Positions 1 to 9,028 are shown, numbered from the stretch's first letter. The stretch is 64,000 nucleotides of DNA from Flavobacteriales bacterium (GCA_029248105.1 JAQWJZ010000030.1:124001-188000), one strand, 5' to 3'. Numbers and translations: made by a program. Notes: generated by a model not told the origin, from the letters alone.

Positions 1-186
1 CCAACTGAATGTAAAAATGTCCCATCAGAAATATTAAGCCCAAAGAATACATGGGAAGATAAAAGTGCTTACGATTCAAAAGCCAACGAGTTAGCACAAG
101 CTTTTAATTCTAATTTTGATAAATATTCAGACTTTGCTAGTCAAGAGATGCTTGATAGTGCTCCGAAGCTAAAAGTTCTATCATAA
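1..186 (+). CDS. pckA: Phosphoenolpyruvate carboxykinase (ATP), C-terminal fragment
   Basis: Only the last 61 codons lie in the window; the gene enters from the left edge in frame 1 and stops at TAA 184-186. The fragment reads PTECKNVPSEILSPKNTW, then DKSAYDSKANELAQAF, which matches the conserved tail of ATP-dependent PEP carboxykinase (oxaloacetate + ATP to phosphoenolpyruvate, first step of gluconeogenesis, cytoplasmic). The nucleotide and metal sites lie outside the window and cannot be checked. A strong hairpin terminator follows 17 nt after the stop. Confidence 0.88.
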   Translation, partial: PTECKNVPSEILSPKNTWEDKSAYDSKANELAQAFNSNFDKYSDFASQEMLDSAPKLKVLS

Positions 187-202
187 AGAAAAACCAAATC
201 AT

Positions 203-235
203 AAAAAAACCCATTCGTATGAATGGGTTTTTTTT
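203..235 (+). terminator. Rho-independent terminator after pckA
   Basis: A-run, then CCCATTC (210-216), loop GTAT, GAATGGG (221-227) and a run of eight T. The flanking A and T runs extend the stem, so it can also work for the convergent rpmE2 gene on the minus strand. Confidence 0.9.
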
Positions 236-251
236 GTGGAATAAACTCTCG

Positions 252-506
252 TTATTTAGAAAACTTAGAGTATTTATTCTTGAACTTATCGATACGACCA
301 GCCGTATCAACTAATTTCATTTTTCCAGTATAATAAGGATGAGAATCTGAAGAGATTTCCATTTTAATTAATGGATATTCGTTACCATCTTCCCACTTGA
401 TAGTCTCTTTGGTATTAGCTGTAGATTTAGTTAATACAGTGAAACCCGTTGAGATGTCTTGCAATACAACGTGTCTATAATTTTCTGGGTGTATACCTTT
501 TTTCAT
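252..506 (-). CDS. rpmE2: 50S ribosomal protein L31 type B
   Basis: 84-residue protein starting [17 protein letters not shown], typical of the bL31 B-type family, with the family motif [10 protein letters not shown] and an FKNKYSKF tail. It is a large-subunit ribosomal protein. The CXXC zinc ligands of zinc-binding L31 are absent, so this is the zinc-independent form. An upstream in-frame ATG at 539 would add [11 protein letters not shown], which does not belong to the family, so the start at 506 is chosen. A TATATTTG -7 box sits at 527-534 on the minus strand. Confidence 0.95.
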   Translation of the reverse strand: MKKGIHPENYRHVVLQDISTGFTVLTKSTANTKETIKWEDGNEYPLIKMEISSDSHPYYTGKMKLVDTAGRIDKFKNKYSKFSK

Positions 507-526
507 TATTCTAATAATTTGGAGTG

Positions 527-534
527 CAAATATA
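527..534 (-). promoter_or_regulatory. Candidate -7 promoter box for rpmE2
   Basis: TATATTTG on the minus strand matches the Bacteroidota -7 consensus TAnnTTTG, 20 nt upstream of the rpmE2 ATG. No clear -33 TTTG was identified. Confidence 0.55.
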
Positions 535-608
535 AACACTTATCACAAACTAGCAAACCCACAATTATTTAATTTACTATACTATAAATTCCAAGTAGTC
601 GTTTATGC

Positions 609-616
609 TATATTTG
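609..616 (+). promoter_or_regulatory. Candidate -7 promoter box abutting the lipoprotein start
   Basis: TATATTTG, followed by only 7 nt before the ATG at 624. With the usual Bacteroidota start point a few bases after the box, the transcript would have almost no 5' leader. Confidence 0.55.
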
Positions 617-623
617 CATCTCT

Positions 624-2102
624 ATGACAACAAGAAATCTTTTGATAGCTATTCTTATCTGCTTAGGCTTTAGTGCTTGTAGAAAAGACTTTTTTGCAGA
701 TAGTGGTCCTGGATCATTATCTTTCTCTAATGACTCCATTCTTTTTGATACAGTCTTTACTAGTATCGGAAGTGCTACGAAAAAATTCATCGTTTATAAT
801 AACAATTCTAACCCTGTTACTATTGAGAGCATTCGTCTAGCACAAAATAATACTTCTAATGTTTATAGAATTAATGTGGATGGTATGCCCATAGATCAAA
901 GCCAAAACATTAAACTCGCTGCCCAGGATAGTCTTTTTGTATTTATTGAAGTGACAGTAAACCCCAATAATGAAAACACACCCTATATCGTAACTAATGA
1001 TCTAGAATTTACAACAAATGGTAAGAAGCAAAATATAAGTCTAGTAGCTTATGGTCAAAATGCTAATTTTTATACACCCAATGACAATCTATTTATTAGT
1101 GATTCTGATACTATTAATTTTCGTTACCACTCTATCTCACAAAATACAACATGGACTAACGACAAGCCCCATGTTATTTATGGCTATGTCATTGTTGAAC
1201 CCAACGCAACCCTTAGCATTGAAGAAGGTGCTCAAATTTATTGCCACGCCAATTCTGCTCTTATAATTGGCAATCCAATACTAGCCAATAACAATGGTGG
1301 AACTCTTAATGTAAATGGTACATTAGGCAATGAAGTTGTTTTTCAAGGAGATAGATTAGAGCAATGGTATCAGGATGCGCCCGGTCAATGGAGCCAGATA
1401 TGGTTAGCTCCTGGAAGTGTCAATAATAATATCAATTATGCTATTATAAGAAATGGAACTGTAGGAATCAAAATAGATACCCTTGGGCCATCTTCTGAAC
1501 CAACTCTAAAAGTAAACAATACCATCATAGAGAACATGAGTGATATTGGTCTTTTTGCTCAAGGCAGCTATGTAACAGGATACAATAATGTTATTAAAAA
1601 TTGTGGACGTTATAACCTAGTACTCAATATTGGTGGTCGTTATCGCTTTAATCACTGCACTTTTGCCAACTATTACAGTTATGGTAGTAGAAATACACCT
1701 GTTCTACTTATGAATAACTACTACGAAGATATCAATGAAAACATACAGACAAGAGCGTTAACCGAAGCTGATTTTACTAATTGTATCATTGATGGAAGTG
1801 CTGCCCATGAAATAGAATTACAGAATAATTCGAATAGCGAATTTAACTATCTGTTTGATCATTGTTTGATTAAACTCCACCCCGACTCTTCACTCTATAA
1901 TTTAACTCAAATAAACAGCCTTAAAATCAATAGTGGATCATATATTTTTGTAAACCCTCAAGAGCAAGACTTTCAATTGAGAGATAACTCTATCGCAATT
2001 GATGCAGGTAAATTGAGTATAAGTAACGAGTTTCTTATCGATATTTTAGGAAATAGTAGAGCTATTAGTCCTGATATTGGAGCTTATGAAAAATTAGATT
2101 AA
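624..2102 (+). CDS. Secreted lipoprotein with right-handed beta-helix
   Basis: 492 residues. The N-terminus MTTRNLLIAILICLGFSAC carries a type II signal peptide with lipobox FSAC at about residues 16-19, so the mature protein is lipid-anchored. Residues about 30-145 resemble an Ig-like choice-of-anchor domain (IVYNNNSNPVTIESI). Residues about 185-450 hold short repeated turns such as GGTLNVNGTL and NNTIIENMSDIGLFAQG, typical of parallel beta-helix surface proteins. The end AIDAGKLS...SPDIGAYE is the familiar close of such helices. Substrate or binding partner is unknown. The stop overlaps the convergent acyl-CoA reductase stop by 4 nt. A -7 box lies immediately upstream. Confidence 0.8.
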   Translation: MTTRNLLIAILICLGFSACRKDFFADSGPGSLSFSNDSILFDTVFTSIGSATKKFIVYNNNSNPVTIESIRLAQNNTSNVYRINVDGMPIDQSQNIKLAAQDSLFVFIEVTVNPNNENTPYIVTNDLEFTTNGKKQNISLVAYGQNANFYTPNDNLFISDSDTINFRYHSISQNTTWTNDKPHVIYGYVIVEPNATLSIEEGAQIYCHANSALIIGNPILANNNGGTLNVNGTLGNEVVFQGDRLEQWYQDAPGQWSQIWLAPGSVNNNINYAIIRNGTVGIKIDTLGPSSEPTLKVNNTIIENMSDIGLFAQGSYVTGYNNVIKNCGRYNLVLNIGGRYRFNHCTFANYYSYGSRNTPVLLMNNYYEDINENIQTRALTEADFTNCIIDGSAAHEIELQNNSNSEFNYLFDHCLIKLHPDSSLYNLTQINSLKINSGSYIFVNPQEQDFQLRDNSIAIDAGKLSISNEFLIDILGNSRAISPDIGAYEKLD

Positions 2103-3112
2103 ATATTTTCAAGAAAACCTAAAGTATCGACGCCATCAGCATAATCTTCTAATTGTGGGTGTTGTGCTTTACCAAATGGAATGAAACCCTTCCCCACAAC
2201 ACACTGTATATCGTCTTTTAATTCCTCTAATTGAAGCATTAAAGAATCCTTTTCATCATAATATTCATAATTTAATACCGCCACAGGAGAATGTAAAGAT
2301 TTGTCCTCCTTAAGGATAAGGAAACCATTTTCCAATATATTGTGATTTCCCATCATGTAAATAGCCCTAAAATAATCGTAATTGTTAGCGTATTTATTAT
2401 TCAAAACAACATCCTGATAATCATAAAATACCTCAAACAATAGATTTAAATCGTAATCTTTAGGGATATATAATTTAGTGACATTTCTACACCCTAAACC
2501 AAAATATAGAAATATATCACTTGCTAAAGCTTTTCTTTCCTCTAAACTCTCCTCTCCTGTTAGTATTGCTATTGAAGTACGGCTTTTACGAAGTAAAGTA
2601 GGATAGTCTTTAAAATAATATTCAAAATGCTTAAAAGACTCATTGCTACCAGTAGCGATCACTGCATCAAAACCTTCAACCTTTTCTACTAATTTTATGT
2701 CGTTCTTGAAGCGAGGCTCTATCTTAATAAGTTCATCAACAATAGGAATAAATAAGCGATTATCTTTAGAGGATAGTTTAATAATAGCTCTATGACCACT
2801 AATCAAAACACATAAAAAATCATTAAAACCCACCAAAGGAATATTTCCAGCCATAATGATAGATACATTCTTTTTTTGCTTTACGGGCAAAGAATAAGAT
2901 GACACCCAGTTCGTTAATTTATCAGTACTTAAATTTTCACATATCGCTGATATAGAAGACCTTATGTTGCCTGAAGTAAACCAACCATTATAAGATGATG
3001 AAGCTTGAATTATATGATCTAAATGATGATCTTTGTTCAATTTGCCATCACTAAAACCAATCAAAAAATCACCTAATTTTTTGAAAGCTTTAATTCTATC
3101 TTCTATTATCAT
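2099..3112 (-). CDS. Acyl-CoA reductase, LuxC family
   Basis: 337 residues of the LuxC-type acyl-CoA reductase family, an aldehyde-dehydrogenase-fold enzyme that reduces acyl-CoA or acyl-protein to aldehyde with NAD(P)H. Supporting stretches are IIMAGNIPLVGFNDFLCVL (Rossmann segment), VIATGSNESFKHFEYYF and LGCRNVTKLYIP; the Cys of GLGCRNVTK sits where the catalytic Cys of the family is expected. No LuxD or LuxE partner is nearby. It is divergent from a ferredoxin gene, an arrangement I recall from other Bacteroidota; the physiological substrate is unknown. Family call is firm, role is not. Confidence 0.8.
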   Translation of the reverse strand: MIIEDRIKAFKKLGDFLIGFSDGKLNKDHHLDHIIQASSSYNGWFTSGNIRSSISAICENLSTDKLTNWVSSYSLPVKQKKNVSIIMAGNIPLVGFNDFLCVLISGHRAIIKLSSKDNRLFIPIVDELIKIEPRFKNDIKLVEKVEGFDAVIATGSNESFKHFEYYFKDYPTLLRKSRTSIAILTGEESLEERKALASDIFLYFGLGCRNVTKLYIPKDYDLNLLFEVFYDYQDVVLNNKYANNYDYFRAIYMMGNHNILENGFLILKEDKSLHSPVAVLNYEYYDEKDSLMLQLEELKDDIQCVVGKGFIPFGKAQHPQLEDYADGVDTLGFLENI

Positions 3113-3119
3113 TTCTTAG

Positions 3120-3127
3120 TATATTTG
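3120..3127 (+). promoter_or_regulatory. Candidate -7 promoter box for ferredoxin
   Basis: TATATTTG in the divergent 55-bp gap, 40 nt upstream of the ferredoxin ATG. The same gap must also hold the promoter of the LuxC-family gene on the other strand. Confidence 0.5.
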
Positions 3128-3167
3128 TACCACAAAATTAAAACTATTAACCTTTTTAGTTAAACAA

Positions 3168-3515
3168 ATGGCAATTAAAATTTCTGACGAATGTATCAAC
3201 TGCGGAGCTTGTGAGCCTGAATGCCCTAATAACGCTATTTATGAAGGCGGTATGGAATGGCATTTTTCTGACGGAACTTCTTTATCTGGTACTATTACAC
3301 CTAAAAGTGGTGGCGACTATGATGCCGATGCTTCACAAGAACCTGTAGATTATGACGTTTATTATATAGTCACCGACAAATGTACAGAGTGTAAAGGTTT
3401 TCACGATGAGCCTCAGTGCGCTGCAGTTTGCCCTGTTGATTGTTGTATTCCTGACGAGGATAACGTTGAAACAGAAACAGAACTTCTTTCTAAAAAAGAC
3501 TTTTTACATTCTTGA
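3168..3515 (+). CDS. 2[4Fe-4S] ferredoxin
   Basis: 115 residues with two cluster motifs: [12 protein letters not shown] at residues about 9-20 and, after an acidic insertion, [18 protein letters not shown]. The spacing of the second motif (CxxC, eight residues, CxxxCP) is that of Alvin/YfhL-type ferredoxins. It is a small cytoplasmic electron carrier. The very acidic insert and tail ([17 protein letters not shown]) fit an electron carrier that docks to basic partners. Its TGA stop overlaps the next ATG by one base (TGATG), so it is translationally linked to the gene at 3515. Redox partner is not visible, though the divergent acyl-CoA reductase is a candidate. Confidence 0.93.
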   Translation: MAIKISDECINCGACEPECPNNAIYEGGMEWHFSDGTSLSGTITPKSGGDYDADASQEPVDYDVYYIVTDKCTECKGFHDEPQCAAVCPVDCCIPDEDNVETETELLSKKDFLHS

Positions 3516-4396
3516 TGATTTATCGATTGCTACATAAAGCCATTTTATCACAATCGATTTTACTCTTGTTTACTTTTTCTGCTTTAGCACAAAAGACTGA
3601 TTTCACCTATTACGAAACAGAATTATCAAAGGTTGCTCCCCTACTTCGTAATGGTAGTTCTGACCAAGAAAAGCTCAAAGCAAATGCCGATTTTATTGAA
3701 TTATGGGATTATGTTCTTGACGACCCCAAGTCATTAAAATATGATTTTGAACAACTCACTTCATTCCCCATACTTACATCAAAAGATAAAAAACTAAGAA
3801 TCATCAATTGGTATATTCCCCTTTCTAACAATACCAATAAATATTTTGCAATTGTACAATACTATAACAGTAAAAAAGAATATAGAGTAGAATACCTTAA
3901 ACCTCTAGAAGGTGAAGTTAAATTAGCCAACACTCTAAAACTAAATAATAGCCAATGGATTGGTGCTCTTTATTATAACCTAACACACTTTAAAAGAGGT
4001 AAAAAAGATTACTACCTGCTTTTGGGCTGGGATGGAAATGATGAAAGAAGCAACAAAAAAATCATAGACGTTCTGTCCATTTCTAAATCCTTAACTTTCG
4101 GTGCCCCCATCTTTAGACATCAAAAAAAGCGATACCATCGTTTTATCCTTGAATACAAAGAAGATGCTGCTGTATCGGTAAGGTTTAATGAAAAAATTCA
4201 AAGTATAGTATTTCCACATCTTATACCAATAAGCGATGATTTGACTGGTTTATATGATTTCTATATACCCGATGGCAGTGTCGATGCCTTTGAGTTAAAA
4301 AATGGCACTTTTAAATTCAAAGAAAATATTACAAACCCTAACAAAGTTAATGTTCCCAAAATCAAAAAAATTGATGGTGGTTTGTTTCCTAAATAA
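3515..4396 (+). CDS. Secreted protein of unknown function
   Basis: 293 residues; not a family I recognise by function. The ATG at 3515 overlaps the ferredoxin stop by one base; an upstream TTG at 3512 is less likely. A signal peptide covers about residues 1-25 (SILLLFTFSALAQ, cleavage after ALAQ), so it is exported to the periplasm or surface. The body is rich in aromatic and charged residues (INWYIPLSNNTNKYFAIVQYY, LLGWDGNDERSNKK). No lipobox and no C-terminal sorting domain are seen. GWDGNDE-type motifs occur in conserved Bacteroidota proteins usually annotated as hypothetical. Confidence 0.75.
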   Translation: MIYRLLHKAILSQSILLLFTFSALAQKTDFTYYETELSKVAPLLRNGSSDQEKLKANADFIELWDYVLDDPKSLKYDFEQLTSFPILTSKDKKLRIINWYIPLSNNTNKYFAIVQYYNSKKEYRVEYLKPLEGEVKLANTLKLNNSQWIGALYYNLTHFKRGKKDYYLLLGWDGNDERSNKKIIDVLSISKSLTFGAPIFRHQKKRYHRFILEYKEDAAVSVRFNEKIQSIVFPHLIPISDDLTGLYDFYIPDGSVDAFELKNGTFKFKENITNPNKVNVPKIKKIDGGLFPK

Positions 4397-4434
4397 AAAT
4401 AATACCGCATTTTTGCAGATATAATAAATAAATA

Positions 4435-5502
4435 ATGAAAAAGCATAATTTTAGCGCTGGACCCTGTATCCTTCCTCAACAAGTTTTTAAAGAAGCCTCT
4501 TCTTCGATTTTAAACTTCAATAACCTTGACCTTTCTTTAATAGAAATATCCCATAGGAGCGCAGATTTTGTGGCTGTTATGGACGAAGCTATACAAAGTG
4601 TAAAAGAGTTACTGGATGTGCCTTCAGGTTACTCTGTATTGTTTTTGCAAGGTGGTGCTAGTATGGAATTTTTGATGGTAGCCAACAATTTAATGAAGAT
4701 CAATGGCAAGGCTGGCTATCTAGATACAGGTGCTTGGTCTTCAAAAGCTATTAAAGAGGCTAAATTATTTGGCGACACCCAAGTATTAGCTAGTTCAAAA
4801 GATAAAAATTACAGTTACATACCCAAAGGCTATGAAATCCCTAGTGATTTAGATTATTTTCATTGTACTTCCAACAATACCATATTTGGAACACAAATGA
4901 AAGATTTCCCAAATACTGATGTTATTACAGTATGCGATATGTCATCGGATATTTTTAGTAGAAAAATTGATGTGTCAAAATTTGGACTGATTTATGCTGG
5001 AGCTCAAAAGAACTTAGGTCCAGCTGGAACTACACTAGTAATAGTTAAAGATGAAATATTAGGTCATACAGGTAGAGAAATTCCAACAATGTTGGATTAC
5101 AATACGCATATCGCTAAAGACAGTATGTTCAACACTCCCCCAGTATTTCCAATTTATGTAAGTATGTTAACTATGCGTTGGCTAAAAGAAAATGGTGGTA
5201 TTGAATGGATAGAAAATATAAACAAACAAAAAGCCGAGCTTTTATACAACACCATAGACAAAAGTTCCATATTTAAAGGAAGCGCTAGTATTGAAGACCG
5301 ATCAACCATGAACGCTACATTTCTTCTTACCAATGATGCATTGAAAGATGAGTTTAGTAAGATGTGTGCCGATGGTGGTATAAACGGATTAAAAGGTCAC
5401 CGTTCTGTAGGAGGCTACAGAGCATCAATGTATAACGCTATGCCACTAGATAGCGTACAAGTATTAGTGGAAATAATGAACGAATTAGAAAGAAAAGCAT
5501 AA
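4435..5502 (+). CDS. serC: Phosphoserine aminotransferase
   Basis: 355 residues, full length for SerC. It converts 3-phosphohydroxypyruvate and glutamate to phosphoserine and 2-oxoglutarate in serine biosynthesis. The N-terminus HNFSAGPCILP is the family signature; LFLQGGASMEF binds the cofactor phosphate; the PLP lysine is in IYAGAQKNLGPAG at residue 192; GHRSVGGYRASMYNA is the C-terminal signature. Its stop overlaps the serA start by one base (TAATG), forming a serine operon with the next step order reversed relative to the pathway. Confidence 0.96.
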   Translation: MKKHNFSAGPCILPQQVFKEASSSILNFNNLDLSLIEISHRSADFVAVMDEAIQSVKELLDVPSGYSVLFLQGGASMEFLMVANNLMKINGKAGYLDTGAWSSKAIKEAKLFGDTQVLASSKDKNYSYIPKGYEIPSDLDYFHCTSNNTIFGTQMKDFPNTDVITVCDMSSDIFSRKIDVSKFGLIYAGAQKNLGPAGTTLVIVKDEILGHTGREIPTMLDYNTHIAKDSMFNTPPVFPIYVSMLTMRWLKENGGIEWIENINKQKAELLYNTIDKSSIFKGSASIEDRSTMNATFLLTNDALKDEFSKMCADGGINGLKGHRSVGGYRASMYNAMPLDSVQVLVEIMNELERKA

Positions 5503-6458
5503 TGACAAAAGTACTCGCCAATGATGGCATCTCTCAATTAGGAATTGACGCCTTAGAATCTGCTGGTTTTGAAGTAATAACCCAAAAAGTAGCGCAAGAA
5601 CAATTAGCTAATGTTATCAATGAAAAAAATATTAGTGTTTTATTAGTGCGTTCTGCTACTACAGCTAGAAAAGAACTCATAGACGCCTGTCCAAATTTAA
5701 AAATGATTGGACGTGGAGGCGTTGGCATGGATAATATAGACGTTGAATACGCTAAAAGCAAAGGATTAGAGGTTGTTAATACTCCAGCAGCATCATCAGA
5801 ATCAGTAGCTGAATTAGTCTTCTCTCACCTTTTTAATATGGTGCGTTTTGTTTACGACTCAAACCGACAAATGCCGCTTGAAGGCGATTCTAAATTTAAA
5901 GAATTGAAAAAGGCATATGCTAAAGGGTCTGAATTGAAAGGTAAAACACTAGGGATTATTGGCTTTGGTAGAATTGGTCAAGAAGTAGCTAAACGAGCTA
6001 TTGGACTAGGTATGAAAGTTATTGCAAACGACAAATTCATTAGAAATGCATCTGTTGAATTATCATTTTTTGATGGTCAGAAAGCAACTTTCGAGATTAA
6101 AACCATAACATTTGAAGAAGTTCTTAAAGAAAGTGATTATATAACCCTTCATATACCTAAAATTTCAGATAAGGCTGTTATTGGTGAAGCGGAATTCGAA
6201 ATGATGAAAAACGGTGTGGGCATAGTTAACGCAGCCAGAGGTGGCGTGATAGATGAAGAATCGTTGATGAATGCATTAGATAGCGGTAAAGTATCTTCAG
6301 CTGGTCTTGATGTTTTCGACAATGAACCACAACCTCAAATTAAATTATTAATGCAGTCTAAAGTTTCTTTGACACCGCATATTGGAGCTGCTACAAATGA
6401 AGCTCAAGATAGAATAGGCCAAGAGTTAGCTGATAAGATTATCTCTTATTTTAACTAA
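5502..6458 (+). CDS. serA: D-3-phosphoglycerate dehydrogenase
   Basis: 318 residues, the short form of SerA without an ACT regulatory domain, so serine feedback through ACT is not expected. It oxidises 3-phosphoglycerate to phosphohydroxypyruvate with NAD. Visible are the early motif GRGGVGMDNID (about 71-80), the NAD-binding GFGRIGQEVA (from 154), NAARGGVIDE and the C-terminal LTPHIGAAT with catalytic His. It is coupled to serC by a one-base overlap. A role as another 2-hydroxyacid dehydrogenase is possible by family alone, but the serC context makes SerA the best call. Confidence 0.94.
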   Translation: MTKVLANDGISQLGIDALESAGFEVITQKVAQEQLANVINEKNISVLLVRSATTARKELIDACPNLKMIGRGGVGMDNIDVEYAKSKGLEVVNTPAASSESVAELVFSHLFNMVRFVYDSNRQMPLEGDSKFKELKKAYAKGSELKGKTLGIIGFGRIGQEVAKRAIGLGMKVIANDKFIRNASVELSFFDGQKATFEIKTITFEEVLKESDYITLHIPKISDKAVIGEAEFEMMKNGVGIVNAARGGVIDEESLMNALDSGKVSSAGLDVFDNEPQPQIKLLMQSKVSLTPHIGAATNEAQDRIGQELADKIISYFN

Positions 6459-6495
6459 CTTAACGCTCCCTTAAAAGTCTTAAAATGGTTTCACT

Positions 6496-7725
6496 ATGGC
6501 TAAAATAGTTCCTTTCTCTGCAATACGCCCTACTAGAGATAAAGTTTCTCTTGTGGCTAGCTGTTCCTATCTTAGTTATTCAAAAGAAACTCTTACTGAA
6601 AAATTAAAAAACAACCCATACACTTTTCTGCATATCATTAATCCCGATTTTTCTGTTGGAAAAGAAGTCAAAGATCATAACGAAAAATTCAAACTCGTTA
6701 AAGAAAAGTTTTACCGCTTCACTAAAGATGGTATTTTTAAAAAAGATCAAAAAAATCTATTCTACATTTACCAAAAAATTAATGCTGATAACAATTCATT
6801 CATCGGATTAATTGGCGCTGCATCGGTACTAGATTATATTAAAGGAAATATCAAAATTCACGAACAAACCATAGAAAAAAGAGAGAAGCTATTTAAAACT
6901 TATCTAGAAACAACAGGTTTTAATGCCGAACCAGTTCTTTTGACCTATCCTAATCATCAGTCTATTGACTCAATTATAGCAAAATACACTGAAGAAAGAG
7001 CCGAATACGAATTTACAACAACTAACAAATCTCAACACAAGTTATGGCTTGTAGATAATGAGAATGATATAGAATTAATTAAAAAATCATTTTCTGAAAT
7101 TGAGAATTTATATATCGCTGATGGCCATCATCGTTTTGCATCCTCTAGCCTCTTAAACACAGAAGTGAAGAATATAAAAAGCTCAAAAACAGACTATTGT
7201 ATGAGTTATCTCATTGCTGAAGACCAACTTAAAATCATCAGTTTCAATAGGTTGATTAAAAACTTAAATGGTCTTTCTGATAATGAATTTTTAAAGCGCA
7301 TCAGTGAGAAATACGATTTAAAAGAAGTCAGCACATCTTTTCAGCCCAGTCAAAAAGATGAAATAGCGCTATACATATCTCAAAAATGGTATTCACTAAT
7401 TGCTAAAGAACAATACGTCAATAGAAAACATTGTGTTGAAAAATTAGATCCTGCAATTTTATCAAAGAATATATTAGCTCCTATACTAGATATAGTAGAC
7501 CCCAGAAACGATAAACGATTAGCTTTTATAGATGGCACTCACAGTTTAGAAGAAATTGAAAGCAAAGTAGATTCAAAAGAATTTAAAACGGCTTTTATTC
7601 TAAAACCCATTAGCGTTGGTCAGATTAAAGAAGTAGCCAACAAAGGAGAATCAATGCCACCTAAAAGCACATACATTCAACCTAAGCTAAGAAGCGGCAT
7701 GCTTATTTATGACCTTATAGATTAA
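6496..7725 (+). CDS. DUF1015 family protein
   Basis: 409 residues of the DUF1015 family, widespread in bacteria and of unsettled biochemical function. Typical features are the start KIVPFSAIRPTRDKVSLVAS, the central YIADGHHRFASS with the invariant GHHR, and the closing region ILKPISVGQIKEVANKGESM followed by MPPKSTYIQPKLRSG. In many genomes the family sits beside serine biosynthesis genes, as here directly after serA (37-nt gap). It abuts the next gene with no spacer. No signal peptide, so cytoplasmic. Confidence 0.87.
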   Translation: MAKIVPFSAIRPTRDKVSLVASCSYLSYSKETLTEKLKNNPYTFLHIINPDFSVGKEVKDHNEKFKLVKEKFYRFTKDGIFKKDQKNLFYIYQKINADNNSFIGLIGAASVLDYIKGNIKIHEQTIEKREKLFKTYLETTGFNAEPVLLTYPNHQSIDSIIAKYTEERAEYEFTTTNKSQHKLWLVDNENDIELIKKSFSEIENLYIADGHHRFASSSLLNTEVKNIKSSKTDYCMSYLIAEDQLKIISFNRLIKNLNGLSDNEFLKRISEKYDLKEVSTSFQPSQKDEIALYISQKWYSLIAKEQYVNRKHCVEKLDPAILSKNILAPILDIVDPRNDKRLAFIDGTHSLEEIESKVDSKEFKTAFILKPISVGQIKEVANKGESMPPKSTYIQPKLRSGMLIYDLID

Positions 7726-8364
7726 ATGAACATCAAAGCAAACATAGAATCTATACAGAATTCAATAGAGAAAAACATTCAGTTAGTAGCTGTTTCTAAA
7801 ACTAAACCTAATGAGTTCATCCTCCAAGCATATGAATCTGGACAACGAATTTTTGGAGAAAATAAAGTTCAAGAATTAGTAGAAAAATCTGCCACCCTTC
7901 CTGATGATATTCAATGGCATATGATTGGGCATTTGCAAAGCAATAAAGTGAAATATATTGCTCCATTCGTTTCACTTATTCACGCAGTAGATTCTAAAAA
8001 ACTTTTGAAGGAAATTAATAAAAGAGCTAAACAAAACGATAGAGTAATACATTGCCTTTTACAAATTCACATTGCCCAAGAATCCAATAAGTTTGGCTTA
8101 AACCAAGAAGAAGCTATGGAATTATTAGCTATGGAATTAACTCACGTTTCCATTGATGGATTAATGGGAATGGCTACATTTAGTGATGATACTCTTCAAA
8201 TAAGAAAGGAATTTAAATACCTAAAAACTGTTTTTGATAAAGCTAGAAGCAATCATCAAAACCTTTCTATATTATCGATGGGAATGAGTGGTGACTATAA
8301 AATTGCTATTGAGGAAGGAAGTAATATGATAAGGGTTGGCTCGTCAATATTTGGTAGTCGATGA
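7726..8364 (+). CDS. YggS/PLPBP family pyridoxal phosphate-binding protein
   Basis: 212 residues, a single-domain TIM-barrel PLP-binding protein of the YggS/PROSC family, which maintains PLP and amino acid homeostasis and has no established catalytic reaction. The PLP lysine is in LVAVSKTKP; FGENKVQELVEK, WHMIGHLQSNKVKYI and LSMGMSGDYKIAI followed by IRVGSSIFGSR are the family signatures. The ATG follows the DUF1015 stop directly, so the two are co-transcribed. It ends 1 nt from the stop of the convergent small gene. Confidence 0.93.
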   Translation: MNIKANIESIQNSIEKNIQLVAVSKTKPNEFILQAYESGQRIFGENKVQELVEKSATLPDDIQWHMIGHLQSNKVKYIAPFVSLIHAVDSKKLLKEINKRAKQNDRVIHCLLQIHIAQESNKFGLNQEEAMELLAMELTHVSIDGLMGMATFSDDTLQIRKEFKYLKTVFDKARSNHQNLSILSMGMSGDYKIAIEEGSNMIRVGSSIFGSR

Positions 8365-8365
8365 A

Positions 8366-8551
8366 TTACTTTTGTTTAGTGATTAATTCCCACATTTTAC
8401 CTATTTCTTTATTTTCAGAACCCCTGTAAACTTGTCCAGTTTCTTCGTCTATCAAAATCCATTTTGTTGGACACTTAGTAATCACTTTTAACTCTACCGC
8501 TTGGTCAAGCTCTTGAATCTCAACATTGTTTATTAATCTAGTCTTTTTCAT
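8366..8551 (-). CDS. Small conserved-looking protein of unknown function
   Basis: 61 residues, MKKTRLINNVEIQELDQAVE then WILIDEETGQVYRGSENKE. The phrase WILIDEETGQVYRGS is a plausible small beta-hairpin domain seen in short flavobacterial proteins, but I do not recognise a family. It begins 4 nt downstream of the MarR stop on the same strand, so it is probably the last gene of the marR transcript. Cytoplasmic, no cysteine pair or helix-turn-helix pattern is evident. Confidence 0.6.
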   Translation of the reverse strand: MKKTRLINNVEIQELDQAVELKVITKCPTKWILIDEETGQVYRGSENKEIGKMWELITKQK

Positions 8552-8555
8552 AATT

Positions 8556-9023
8556 CTAATAATATTGTTGTATTTCTCTTAAATGGTCTAAAATACGATT
8601 TGTCTGATTAGCATCATCATCAGAAATGAGCTCTTTTAATTTTGAATTCATTTCACTAAGAATTGCATCAATTTCTTTTAAAATAGATATCCCGTTTGAA
8701 GTAATAAGGATTTCTATTCTTCTTCTATCATCAGAACAAACACTCCTGTTCACTAAGTCCTTAGAAATTAATTTATCAACTAATCGAGATACATTAGAAG
8801 ATTTATCTAACATTCTATTTTCTATCTCCATCAAAGCTATAGAGCTACCCTTCTGACCTCTTAGGATACTTAAAACGTTGTACTGCTGTGGTGACAAGTC
8901 AAAAGGTTTGAATAATCGAGTGGTTATCAAATTCAACAGATTTGCAGAATAAATAACATTAATCATTAGCTTCTCTTGTTCAGAATCAAATTTAGCTTGT
9001 GAAATGGATTGTTCTAAATTCAT
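8556..9023 (-). CDS. MarR family transcriptional regulator
   Basis: 155 residues from ATG 9023; longer in-frame starts would add MYIHIMFIHIFVF and run into the operator. The winged helix is visible as LSPQQYNVLSILRGQKGSSIALMEI, DKSSNVSRLVDKLISKDLV and a wing RSVCSDDRRRIEILIT, followed by a C-terminal dimerisation helix. The Cys in SVCSDDRR lies beside the wing and could be redox sensitive, although this is inference. The gene is divergent from a pirin gene over a 60-bp region with palindromic TATATGTATA sites, a layout typical of an autoregulated MarR repressor controlling its neighbour. Confidence 0.92.
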   Translation of the reverse strand: MNLEQSISQAKFDSEQEKLMINVIYSANLLNLITTRLFKPFDLSPQQYNVLSILRGQKGSSIALMEIENRMLDKSSNVSRLVDKLISKDLVNRSVCSDDRRRIEILITSNGISILKEIDAILSEMNSKLKELISDDDANQTNRILDHLREIQQYY

Positions 9024-9028
9024 AAACA

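Noticed and set aside
2099-3112. Bioluminescence operon
   Set aside because: Only a LuxC-type reductase is present; luxA, luxB, luxD and luxE are absent.
8626-8856. 76-residue plus-strand frame opposite marR
   Set aside because: Antisense to a convincing MarR protein.
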